Source: a virus. Taken from it: a DNA stretch of 20,552 bases. Positions 12,809 through 20,117 of the stretch are shown in pieces. Below the pieces are notes generated by a model. The model had not been told where the DNA came from and did not search any database. It saw nothing but the letters and a program-made list of their open reading frames with translations. Position 1 is the first letter of the stretch; each line of letters opens with the position of its first letter. The position numbers and the translations under genes are program-made. Location: positions 1 to 20,552 of IMG/VR virus record IMGVR_UViG_3300010316_000066. The stretch is one strand, 5' to 3'.

Positions 12809-12979
12809 GTTCCCCTCACTCCCTACGGTAGCAAGGACGCCTCTGGCGTCCATGCAACCTATCCCGAACACCTCCCGCACCCATCCACCTTACCCCTTTT
12901 CGCGCCAATCTGGCAGCTAATGTCAAAGGATGGCCCCCTGTTTGGGGGAAGAAGCCCCATACAAACCAACACCTTACCC

Positions 12980-14002
12980 TCACCTTGCCTCAATCCTGCC
13001 ACTCAATGCCTTCATCACGCCCGCCCTTCTCGTCGGCACGTGGTGCGCATACCTCGCGGTCATGTTCAGGTTCGTGTGACCCAGCAAATCCTTCAACTGC
13101 AACAGGTCAACCTCCCCGCTCTGCGCCAGCATAGTCGCATACGTGTGACGACAATCATGTGGCCTAAACCCCTCGATCCCTGCCGCATCACACACATCTT
13201 TCCATCTCGCATAGAAGTCGTTCAGGCACCCATCACCCACCCACTCATCCAAGACGTAGCCACCCTCCCTTTCACCCATGGCCCGCTTCACCCGATCCGT
13301 CAGCGGCACAGAGTACCAGCGCTTCACGCCCGCACCTTTCTTCGTATAGAGGCGCACACTATCCTCGCTCACATCCTTCCATCTCAGATGCCTCACACAA
13401 GACAGCCTCCCGCCCGTCTCCAACAACAGGACCATCAACCGCCACAGCCCACGATCCCAAGCCTCGCACACTCCCAGCAACCGATCCCGCTCCTCAAACG
13501 TCAGCCACCGATCCCGTCCCTCTCCCTCTTTCGGCATCCGTCCAAACACAAAGTTCGTCTTGGCCCCACTCGCCTGCGCAAAGTTCATCACAGCCTTCAC
13601 GACCACAGCCTCCCGCCTCTGGCTACTGCTCGACACCTTGCGCCCCTCAACCTTGCGCATCACTTCCCAGCCCTCAATCTCACTCACCTTCCGCCCGCCA
13701 AACTCCCGTTCAAACCGCCTCAGGTACGTGCCATCCTTGCCAACACCTCCCTCCCTCTCACGCTTACGCTCATACTCCCTCACCGCATCCCTCACGTACA
13801 CAAGGGGTGAACCATCGTTCACCCCCTTCACCCGTCTCTCCTCCAGCACGGCCCTCACAACACTCTCAACCCTGCGCTTCGCCTCACCCTTCTCTCCGGC
13901 CCCGCACCCCGTGCTCCGCCTCACTCTCACCTTCTCACCTGTCTCATAATCCATGGCCATCCCACTCACGTACCAATAGCCATTCACCATCACGAGTTTC
14001 AT
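12980..14002 (-). CDS. int: Tyrosine recombinase (phage integrase)
   Basis: A 340-residue tyrosine recombinase that should integrate and excise the phage at attP/attB. The N-terminal 65 residues form a small arm-binding-like domain, residues 66-150 are the SAM-like core-binding domain, and 165-330 the catalytic domain. Catalytic residues visible are Arg199 ('LETGGRLSCVRHLRW'), Lys222 in 'TKKGAGVKRWYSVPL', His282 and Arg285 ('RPHDCRHTYAT'), His309 ('LLGHTNLNM') and the nucleophile Tyr318 ('TARYAHH'). The usual Glu after the first Arg is Cys. The start is set at ATG 14002, which overlaps the upstream LuxR-type stop (TGATG) and has AAGGAGG nine bases upstream. Length and motifs are complete, so it is probably active. 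Confidence 0.95.
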   Translation of the reverse strand: MKLVMVNGYWYVSGMAMDYETGEKVRVRRSTGCGAGEKGEAKRRVESVVRAVLEERRVKGVNDGSPLVYVRDAVREYERKREREGGVGKDGTYLRRFEREFGGRKVSEIEGWEVMRKVEGRKVSSSSQRREAVVVKAVMNFAQASGAKTNFVFGRMPKEGEGRDRWLTFEERDRLLGVCEAWDRGLWRLMVLLLETGGRLSCVRHLRWKDVSEDSVRLYTKKGAGVKRWYSVPLTDRVKRAMGEREGGYVLDEWVGDGCLNDFYARWKDVCDAAGIEGFRPHDCRHTYATMLAQSGEVDLLQLKDLLGHTNLNMTARYAHHVPTRRAGVMKALSGRIEAR

Positions 14003-14475
14003 CACCCTTCCTCCTTCACAAACCGATACAAATCCCGCCACTTATCCGGCTCACCCCCCTCCACACACTTACTGGCCCAGTCCAGCGGCAGCCCACCGCT
14101 CATGATCTCATACGTCTTGGGCGCTATCATCTCCAACAGAGGCACCACACTCAGCACCACCTGCATCCTGCTACTCACGCCCAGCTTCCCAGCAATGCTC
14201 CGCACATACACCTTGGCCGTATTCTCAGTCACACCAAACCGCTCTGCAATTTTCGCATTACTCGCCCCCGTCACCAGCATCTGCATGGCAGCATGCTGCT
14301 TCGTCGTGAGCCTACTCAGTACCTCGACCGCATCCAAATCCTTGGCCGCGTCACCCTGCGACGGTCCACCTCGCGCACCATCACCCTGTCCGATCATCTG
14401 CATCAGCATGGTACTCAACTGATCCAGCTTCCACTCCAGCCGTTCCAGTTTTGTTTCAATATTTCCATCGCTCAT
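14002..14475 (-). CDS. LuxR-type (GerE) HTH regulator without sensor domain
   Basis: A 157-residue protein. Residues 54-108 are a LuxR/GerE helix-turn-helix: 'LTTKQHAAMQMLVTGASNAK' (56-75), 'IAERFGVTENTAKVYVR' (76-92) and 'IAGKLGVSSRMQVV' match the family well. The N-terminus has a short coiled coil ('KLERLEWKLDQLSTMLMQM', residues 9-27) and a Gly/Asp linker; no autoinducer-binding or receiver domain is present. The start is ATG 14475 with AAGGAG upstream, inside a longer open frame. It is coupled to the integrase by TGATG, so it probably controls, or is made together with, integration functions. Confidence 0.85.
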   Translation of the reverse strand: MSDGNIETKLERLEWKLDQLSTMLMQMIGQGDGARGGPSQGDAAKDLDAVEVLSRLTTKQHAAMQMLVTGASNAKIAERFGVTENTAKVYVRSIAGKLGVSSRMQVVLSVVPLLEMIAPKTYEIMSGGLPLDWASKCVEGGEPDKWRDLYRFVKEEG

Positions 14476-14607
14476 ACCTATCTCCTTTGCTCGCGCATCT
14501 CCCTTGTTGTCATGTTTATCATAAAGGTTACAGCCAGAAAACTCCGTGCGTCCCACTGCACAGTCCTCCTATGTTACGTTACACACCCCTCACAGCTTAC
14601 CCTCAAC

Positions 14608-14644
14608 TGTATAAAAGGTAAGACACCTTACCACCCAACACCTT
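14608..14644 (-). promoter_or_regulatory. Candidate operator/promoter for the LuxR-integrase unit
   Basis: A perfect inverted repeat GGTAAG-ACAC-CTTACC spans 14617-14632 and contains GACACCTT (14622-14629); AACACCTT follows at 14637-14644. On the minus strand TATACA (plus 14613-14608) could be a -10 box, but no good -35 is seen. The rest of the 237-base gap to 14712 holds only the leader and the terminator of the next unit. Confidence 0.5.
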
Positions 14645-14661
14645 CCGATGTCAAACATCAC

Positions 14662-14696
14662 AAAAAAAGGGACGTCCACACACACGCAGACGTCCC
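14662..14696 (-). terminator. Rho-independent terminator closing the CobS/CobT-like unit
   Basis: On the minus strand, GGGACGTC pairs perfectly with GACGTCCC around a 12-base loop, followed by seven T residues (plus 14668-14662). It lies 17 bases after the DUF6283-type stop and would end the long transcript from about 20113. Confidence 0.92.
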
Positions 14697-14712
14697 CAAC
14701 CTTCACTCTATC

Positions 14713-15120
14713 TCAGCCAGCCTTCCCCTTCCTCACCAGCTTATCAATCACAGCCCCTGCCTCCTCACTCGGCGCATCAATATCCTTCATGCCATGCCTC
14801 GCTGCCTCCTCCCCACTCCCCCAAAGCGGCGTCTCGCACTCATACCCGAACACCCTTTCATCAAACTGCTCACCCCTCATCCTCGTCGCCAACCTCATGG
14901 CCATCAGGTTGTCACTCCCATGGCACCCCAGCCACCCAGCACACAGCCCGCCATCCCTCTGGTGACACATGAACAGTCCCGCACCCCCTTTCATCAACTG
15001 TTCTCCCATGTCCCCATCATAACTGGGCAGCTTCTCATACTCGCTCCTATCCCACACACCGCTCGGCACATCCTTACGATACGGACAAGACGCGCACGGC
15101 TCTCTCGCTACGCTCACCAC
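14713..15120 (-). CDS. DUF6283-type Cys-rich protein
   Basis: A 135-residue protein with the metal-binding pattern Cys9-x2-Cys12 ('EPCASCPYRKDVPSGVW'), then Cys52-His53 ('LFMCHQRDG') and Cys60/Cys66-His67 ('LCAGWLGCHG'). This order matches what I know of DUF6283, a phage and actinobacterial family of unknown function that probably binds zinc. The C-terminal half is acidic and helical. The start is GTG, either at 15120 or 15117; the second overlaps the upstream stop as GTGA. No strong ribosome site is visible, so translation probably relies on coupling. It is the last gene of the unit. Confidence 0.75.
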   Translation of the reverse strand: MVSVAREPCASCPYRKDVPSGVWDRSEYEKLPSYDGDMGEQLMKGGAGLFMCHQRDGGLCAGWLGCHGSDNLMAMRLATRMRGEQFDERVFGYECETPLWGSGEEAARHGMKDIDAPSEEAGAVIDKLVRKGKAG

Positions 15121-15518
15121 CTGATAATCGACAGCGCAAAAAACACGAGGCTCACTACCGCCCCCGCAGCAATCAGCGTACTCTCCCGCTTCAACCGCTT
15201 GATCTCCTTATCCATCCCTTCCATCACATCACTGGCCTCTTTCATCATCTGCACCTTACTCGTCTCCTCCTTCACAAGACGCACCAGCGACTGCCAGACC
15301 ATGCTCACCCGATCATCTTCGTTCATCCGGTCCATGACTTCCCCCAACTTCTCATGAGACCCCCGTATATCCCTCGCATCCAGCCTCACCTCCTCCGTCT
15401 CACCACTCGCAAGCGGCACCTCCATCAGTATCAGCCCCCGCTCCTGTGCTCTCATTCTGCGGCGGATCAGTTCATCCAGTTCATCCAGTTCATTCTTCGC
15501 TGCACTCGCCTTTGCCAT
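15114..15518 (-). CDS. Tail-anchored coiled-coil membrane protein
   Basis: A 134-residue protein. The start is set at ATG 15518, overlapping the upstream stop (TGATG). Residues 7-30 and 52-113 are charged helices with coiled-coil character ('MMKEASDVMEGMDKEIKRLK'), and residues 114-132 are one transmembrane helix ('TLIAAGAVVSLVFFALSII') ending in 'RW'. There is no signal peptide, so it would be anchored by its C-terminus with the coiled coil in the cytoplasm. No family is recognised. Next to the AAA+/VWA genes, it may attach that machinery to the inner membrane; this is inference from context. Confidence 0.78.
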   Translation of the reverse strand: MAKASAAKNELDELDELIRRRMRAQERGLILMEVPLASGETEEVRLDARDIRGSHEKLGEVMDRMNEDDRVSMVWQSLVRLVKEETSKVQMMKEASDVMEGMDKEIKRLKRESTLIAAGAVVSLVFFALSIIRW

Positions 15519-15739
15519 CACACAATCCCTCTCGCTTCGCTCGCTGTCACAATCTCTCTCTCGACCTCACGGCAGCACTCTCGCACCGCCGCCCAGTCAT
15601 CCTGCCGCACCCCCTTACTCTTCACCCGCCGCGCAACCTCCAGCCAGAACGGTCGGTGTGACCCCCTCCGGGGCCACATGCTCAACCACTCACGTCTTAC
15701 GACCACACCACTACCTCGCTTCTTGCGTCCACCAATCAT
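15518..15739 (-). CDS. Small basic hypothetical protein
   Basis: A 73-residue protein rich in Arg and Lys ('GGRKKRGSGVVVRREW', 'RRVKSKGVRQDDW') with a helical C-terminus ('AAVRECCREVEREIVTASEA'). The ATG overlaps the CobT-like stop (ATGA) and its own stop overlaps the next start (TGATG). I do not recognise a family. The basic first half could bind nucleic acid or the acidic linker of the CobT-like protein encoded just upstream. Confidence 0.7.
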   Translation of the reverse strand: MIGGRKKRGSGVVVRREWLSMWPRRGSHRPFWLEVARRVKSKGVRQDDWAAVRECCREVEREIVTASEARGIV

Positions 15740-17835
15740 GCCGCACGTCCCTTCACTCTGCTGCGCTTCCCCTTCGTGGCCTTCATCAGCCCATGTGCAG
15801 GCTTCGCCATCCCTCCCTTACCCAAGAGGATGGCACCCAGTTCACCCATCGCAACCCGTGCCAAGTCCCGCACGTTGTGCACGACCACAGCCTTCGGGTA
15901 ATACCGCTGCACCGCCCGCGTCATGATGCCGATGCCGACACACTCCACACCCTCACCCTCGATGAAGTCCACGGCGTCCCGCAGGTGCTGCTGATACATG
16001 TCCTGCGCCGCGTAATGGCTGCCGCCCCTCACAAGTTTGTACGAAAACGCTGGCTCGCCATCGCTCAAGACCATCATGACCTTGCGCTTTTCAGGGCGCT
16101 TCGCCAGCCTCGTGTACGCTGCGATCAGCGCCTCGCTGTCCGCATTGTTCGCGTCCACCGCATCCACAATGCTCACCAGTGGACCCTTCGCATCCACAAG
16201 ACGATCATCAAACGCCTTGAACAGCGGCATTTCCAACGGCTCCACACGCCCAAACCCCGGCTTCTTATTTTCCCAGTCGTTGGTAAAGCCGATCACCTCA
16301 AGCGCCACACCAGTGCGCCCAACAGCCTCACAGATTGCCAGCACACAGTCCTGTGCAACCCGCGACTTCCCGTCTGACGACATGCTGCCGCTCAGGTCCA
16401 CCACCACCTGCAAAGCTGTATCAATGTCCCTGCTCTCGTCCCGCTGCTTGCGTATATCCTTGCGCCCTGCCATCGCCGCAACGAACCGCCGCGTATCCAG
16501 CTTGCCGCTCTCCAGATTGCGGTGCCAGTCCCGCTCCACTCTGGCCATCAGCGCCCGCTCCAGCCCTCGCCGCATCACGTTGACGTCGCCACTCATCTCC
16601 GCAACCTTGCGGTTATACACACTGGCCCGACCACCACGCAGCACACGCATCCAGTGTTCAAACCTACTCTCCCCCACAAAATCTGGCCGCGTCTTCATCT
16701 TGGCATGTGGGAACCAGTCATACTTCTTCGCAGTGCTCACGTAACTCTTGCTCGCATCGACGTCCCCACTACTCAACTTGGCTTCCTTCAACTCCTTCTC
16801 CAAGACCTCCCCAATCTCTGGCATCTTGATCTCTTTCGGCTTCTCCTTCTTCTCGCCATCCGGCTCACCCGTCACGTCCAAGCCTGTCGGCTCGCCATCC
16901 TCGCCGTCACCCATCGCGTCTTGGCCACCATCCTCGGCGTCGCCCTTACCTTCCTCACCGTCTTCGATCTCGGCGTCGGCTTCACCGCCTTCACCCTCAC
17001 CTTCTTCGGCCTTGCCCTCGGCTTCACCTTCGCGCTCACCTTCACCCTCTTTGCCTTCGCCCTCACCTTCTACGTCTTCACGCTCACCCTTCTCACCCTC
17101 ACCTTCACCCTTGCCTTCACCATCCTCACCCTCTTCGCACTCACCCTCTGGCCCCTCACCCTCTGCGCCTGACCCTGCGCCTTCACCCAGTTCCTTGGCG
17201 ATCTTCTCGGCCAGCTTGCAGGCATCGACAGTGTTCTTGCACCCTGCCAACTCACCGATCCAGCGCTCCAGTGCCTCCCGCATTGGCGCATCCAGCATGT
17301 CCAGCAACTCACCGCACGTGCTTTCGCCGTACCCCTTACGACCCTCCCACGTCAGGCCCACAGCCACGGCACACGACGGCTCACGCAACTGCTCTTCCGT
17401 CACGCGCCCTTCACTCACGGCCAGCAGCAACTCCCGATTGACGCTGGTCGTTGTCGCCCGCAGGTTCTTCTGGCTGCCCGGATAGTCCCGCATGTGCAGA
17501 CGTTCGATGCGCACATCCTCAAGGGCTTGCAGGATGTTATCCACCAACGCTGGCCCTTCCTTCGCAATTTTACGGCCTGCGTTCCACCTCTTCCGGTACG
17601 GCTGCGCTCCCTTCATGTCGGTGTGCCTTACGTGCGCACTCTCATGGTCGCCGAACCCCCGCATCACAAGCTGGGTCCATTCATCCACCTCCTTGCCCTC
17701 CACCAACGCTGGATAGTAGATCACACTGCCGTCCGTCCTTGCCCCCTTGCCTTCGAACACCACCTTGATGTCCTTCTTTCTCCCAAATACTTCACTCGTT
17801 CCCGTCATCTCATGTTGAAACATATCGCTACGCAT
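15736..17835 (-). CDS. CobT-like protein: HExxH metallopeptidase motif, Glu/Gly linker and VWA domain
   Basis: A 699-residue protein. The start is set at ATG 17835 with GAGGAG upstream; an earlier in-frame ATG at 17898 lacks a site. Residues 1-215 hold His64-Glu65-x-x-His68 ('DHESAHVRHT') and 'ALEDVRIERL' (104-113), whose Glu107 or Glu111 could be the third zinc ligand. Residues 217-332 are an extreme acidic linker of Glu, Gly, Asp and Lys. Residues 470-675 form a von Willebrand A domain with a MIDAS motif Asp480-x-Ser482-x-Ser484 ('VVVDLSGSMS') and 'VLSDGEP' (589-595). This is the layout of CobT-type partners of MoxR/CobS AAA+ ATPases. No CobN is present, so cobalt insertion is unlikely; remodelling of a protein target is more plausible. 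The tail is basic. Confidence 0.85.
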   Translation of the reverse strand: MRSDMFQHEMTGTSEVFGRKKDIKVVFEGKGARTDGSVIYYPALVEGKEVDEWTQLVMRGFGDHESAHVRHTDMKGAQPYRKRWNAGRKIAKEGPALVDNILQALEDVRIERLHMRDYPGSQKNLRATTTSVNRELLLAVSEGRVTEEQLREPSCAVAVGLTWEGRKGYGESTCGELLDMLDAPMREALERWIGELAGCKNTVDACKLAEKIAKELGEGAGSGAEGEGPEGECEEGEDGEGKGEGEGEKGEREDVEGEGEGKEGEGEREGEAEGKAEEGEGEGGEADAEIEDGEEGKGDAEDGGQDAMGDGEDGEPTGLDVTGEPDGEKKEKPKEIKMPEIGEVLEKELKEAKLSSGDVDASKSYVSTAKKYDWFPHAKMKTRPDFVGESRFEHWMRVLRGGRASVYNRKVAEMSGDVNVMRRGLERALMARVERDWHRNLESGKLDTRRFVAAMAGRKDIRKQRDESRDIDTALQVVVDLSGSMSSDGKSRVAQDCVLAICEAVGRTGVALEVIGFTNDWENKKPGFGRVEPLEMPLFKAFDDRLVDAKGPLVSIVDAVDANNADSEALIAAYTRLAKRPEKRKVMMVLSDGEPAFSYKLVRGGSHYAAQDMYQQHLRDAVDFIEGEGVECVGIGIMTRAVQRYYPKAVVVHNVRDLARVAMGELGAILLGKGGMAKPAHGLMKATKGKRSRVKGRAA

Positions 17836-17882
17836 GGTTATCTCCTCTTGCGCTAGTGCTTGATTGTACTCTCGTGTGTGCT

Positions 17883-17935
17883 GACCGAGGCGCGTCACGC
17901 CTCAGTCCTTACGGCCCGCCTTGTCAGCGGGCCGT
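17883..17935. repeat. Two tandem hairpins between the CobS-like and CobT-like genes
   Basis: ACGGCCCGC (17911-17919) pairs with GCGGGCCGT (17927-17935) around seven bases, and GAGGCG (17887-17892) pairs with CGCCTC (17898-17903). Both genes are read on the minus strand, where no T-run follows either stem, so they are more likely RNA stability or attenuation elements than terminators. In the plus direction the first stem is followed by TTGCTTT. Confidence 0.75.
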
Positions 17936-17947
17936 TTGCTTTCCGGC

Positions 17948-20113
17948 TCAGTAATCGAAGACACGCTGGGCAATACCTGCCAGCACCGCCCTGTCCTGCT
18001 GCGTGGCACGGTCCAGCACAGACGTAGACACCGCTTCCTCCACGGCCTTCCCCCGCTGGTCCTTGGGCCAGTACGTCGAGTACACGTGGAGCAATTCAGC
18101 GAGGTCCATGTACCCCCTTGGCGTGATGGGCTGGAGTACAGTCGCATCCTTGAACGCCTGCAAGTGTTCGGTCACATACGCCCCGACCTTCCCTCTCAGG
18201 CCCTTATCCAGAGCAGGCGCAGCCTTCTCGATCAGCTTCATGCGATCCTCAGGTGCCAGATACTTGACTTCCATCCAGCGCTCGAACCTGTCCAGCAGCG
18301 CAAGACTTTGCTGCCGTGCACCCTGATACATGCCCTTCTCGTCACCCTGTCCGACGGTATTGCCTGTCGCAAACAACCTGCTCATGCCATTGGGCTTCAC
18401 GATCCGGCCACCATCTTCAAGGATGCGCAGTCCGTTACCCTCCAGCACAGACTGCATCGCATACATGATGTCTGGCCGTCCGAAGTCGAACTCGTCGAGG
18501 CACCCAATCACTGGCCCTCCGATCATCTTGGGCAACAGGCCCTCAAGGAACCTGCTCACGGTCACGCCATCCTGCACGATCAGTTCATCCTTGCCGATCA
18601 GCATGTCCCGCGTGATGTCGCTGTCCATGTTCAACCGCATGAAGGGCCAGTGCATCTTGGCCGCAACCTGCTCGACCAAGGTCGTCTTGCCTGAACCCGT
18701 ATCTCCATGGAGATACATGCGCTTGTTCCCCACAATGCTGGTCAGCACACGGAACAACTCGAAGGGCCGGAACACGTAGTCCTGATTGACATGCGGCACA
18801 TCGGGATGCTCACCCTCCCACGTCCACACTGGCACATCAAAGCGGAACGTATCCGCCCCAGCCTCAACCCCGAACACCTCACACGCTGGCTTCACCATCC
18901 AGTGGCCCTTCGGCACAGCCCCAGAGACGCTCTCTACGTGCACCTTATCGCTTGGCTTCATGATCCCCAACGCTGGTGCAGAGACGGCCTTCTCCGCCGC
19001 CTCTCTGGCCTCCTGCCGCGCCTTCTCGGCATCCCCCTTGGCCTTCCGCAAGGCAGCTTCCAGCCCGTTCACCGCCACGACCAGTGTCTTGAGGCTTGGC
19101 ATTGACGCCGCACTCAGCGTCATGTCCACCAGCTTCACGACGCTTTCGTCTGTGGGCAGGGTCAGTTCTGTGAACTCGCGCACGTCTACGTCTACGTCTG
19201 TCTTCGCCATGTCTGTGTCTTCCTCTGTTGTTGTGTGTGTTGTTGTCTTCGTCGTCTCGTCCAAGGCGTCGTGCAGAACCCCTGCTATGGCATCCCGCTC
19301 AATCCCCGTGTCGTTCAGCGTCTTCTCCACGCTCAAGGCAATCAGGCCCTCGTCTGCATCGAGCCAGACTTGGTACATCTTCGGATCATACACGCCGTGG
19401 ACCCACTCACTGGCCCGCTTCGACAGTGCATGAAAGCTCGTCTCTTCGAGGTGCTTACAGAAGGCGTTGATTACCTTCTTCATCAGCACCCGCATCTCGC
19501 CTGCGCTGGGTGCTTCGGAAATGTGTCCACGACCTTGAACATCGCAGGCATAGAGCGCGGCCAGCCCAATGATGTGGCTGGGCAACGATACCTTGATCGT
19601 CACTGGTTCAGGCTTAGTCTCAGGCACCTCGCTGCTCTCGGTGTCACCAGTAAGGAGGTCCAGCAGGTACTCCTTCACGATTGCCGTGCCTGCCATGCTC
19701 ACGCTCTCGCCCAAGGCGTAGCCCGTCTTGCCCTTCGCAGACTTCACACCGCGCTTCGCAGGTACGACCATGGCATCAATGACCATGGTCCAGCCCTTGT
19801 TGTAGAAGCAAATCTGCAAGAGCGCCCTCATACTCAGGGCATCACGCAACCCTGCCAATGTAGCAGGCGGGTTGATCTGCGCGTCACCGCCCCCGATCAA
19901 AGGCGAGGCTGCGTAGACCCCCTCAACCCCATCGTCACCCACCTTGTGGTGTGTCCGCAGGATTTCATGGGCGTGGTGTCTCAGGTCCGCCCGCTTCTGG
20001 GCGAAGTCGTCTTGGTTCAGGATGCGCCTCAGTTCCCCCGCCCAAGGCGTCATAAGTTTTCCGGTAACGCTAAAGTACACGCCGACCTCCACTGGTTTCC
20101 TTGTCTTCGTCAT
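17948..20113 (-). CDS. CobS/MoxR-like AAA+ ATPase with a long N-terminal region
   Basis: A 721-residue frame. The C-terminal part (about 440-720) is a MoxR/CobS-type AAA+ ATPase: Walker A 'GDTGSGKT' (470-477), Walker B 'CLDEFDF' (538-544), sensor 1 'FATGNT' (581-586) and an arginine-finger region 'LLDRFERWMEV'. It should power a remodelling reaction with the CobT-like VWA protein encoded next. Residues 1-285 are a separate domain with no recognised family ('GVYFSVTGKLMTPWAGELRR'), joined by a Thr-rich stretch 'ETTKTTTHTTTEEDTD'. Right after it, Met302 has its own ribosome binding site and could start a 420-residue form, typical in size for phage CobS. The ATG at 20113 has AGAAGAGGA upstream. 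Confidence 0.85.
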   Translation of the reverse strand: MTKTRKPVEVGVYFSVTGKLMTPWAGELRRILNQDDFAQKRADLRHHAHEILRTHHKVGDDGVEGVYAASPLIGGGDAQINPPATLAGLRDALSMRALLQICFYNKGWTMVIDAMVVPAKRGVKSAKGKTGYALGESVSMAGTAIVKEYLLDLLTGDTESSEVPETKPEPVTIKVSLPSHIIGLAALYACDVQGRGHISEAPSAGEMRVLMKKVINAFCKHLEETSFHALSKRASEWVHGVYDPKMYQVWLDADEGLIALSVEKTLNDTGIERDAIAGVLHDALDETTKTTTHTTTEEDTDMAKTDVDVDVREFTELTLPTDESVVKLVDMTLSAASMPSLKTLVVAVNGLEAALRKAKGDAEKARQEAREAAEKAVSAPALGIMKPSDKVHVESVSGAVPKGHWMVKPACEVFGVEAGADTFRFDVPVWTWEGEHPDVPHVNQDYVFRPFELFRVLTSIVGNKRMYLHGDTGSGKTTLVEQVAAKMHWPFMRLNMDSDITRDMLIGKDELIVQDGVTVSRFLEGLLPKMIGGPVIGCLDEFDFGRPDIMYAMQSVLEGNGLRILEDGGRIVKPNGMSRLFATGNTVGQGDEKGMYQGARQQSLALLDRFERWMEVKYLAPEDRMKLIEKAAPALDKGLRGKVGAYVTEHLQAFKDATVLQPITPRGYMDLAELLHVYSTYWPKDQRGKAVEEAVSTSVLDRATQQDRAVLAGIAQRVFDY
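19208..19224 (-). promoter_or_regulatory. Internal translation start region within the CobS-like frame
   Basis: On the minus strand GAGGAAG (19224-19218) lies seven bases before the in-frame ATG at 19210-19208. The preceding bases are ACACACAACAAC-rich, like the leader of the frame's own start at 20113 (ACACACAACGAG then AAGAGGA). This start would give a protein of 420 residues with the complete AAA+ domain. Confidence 0.55.
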
Positions 20114-20117
20114 GTCG

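Larger units (their letters stand above)
12663..12979. other. 317-base intergenic region beside the integrase, candidate attP
   Basis: This region separates the five-gene unit from the end of the integrase gene. It holds the promoter/operator at 12701-12729, the phased TGCCAA repeats at 12781-12808, a perfect hairpin GGACGCCtctGGCGTCC at 12835-12851, and a C5/G5 hairpin at 12934-12948. I see no tRNA fragment and no convincing gene: the open frames across it lack ribosome binding sites. A repeat-rich stretch next to the integrase gene is where an attachment site is expected. Confidence 0.45.

Noticed and set aside
12689-12880. A 63-codon minus frame across the phased repeats beside the integrase
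   Set aside because: GTG start without a ribosome binding site, overlaps the candidate promoter of the next unit, and codes through tandem repeats; more likely noncoding.
12820-12960. A tRNA or tmRNA fragment as attachment core
   Set aside because: No cloverleaf arms or T-loop-like sequence could be recognised by eye; the hairpin at 12835-12851 stands alone.
12920-13810. A 296-codon plus frame antisense to the integrase
   Set aside because: The integrase has all catalytic residues; the plus frame is His/Pro-rich and lacks a ribosome binding site.
13807-15357. A 516-codon open frame on the plus strand across integrase, LuxR-type and downstream genes
   Set aside because: It is antisense to well-supported genes and crosses the terminator and promoter region. 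It is rich in His, Pro, Ser and Thr, as expected from reading GC-biased codons backwards, and has no ribosome binding site.
16748-17485. A 245-codon Ser/Pro-rich open frame on the plus strand
   Set aside because: It is the mirror of the Glu/Gly linker in the CobT-like gene; the Ser-Pro repeats are a by-product of GAG/GGC/GAA codons on the other strand.
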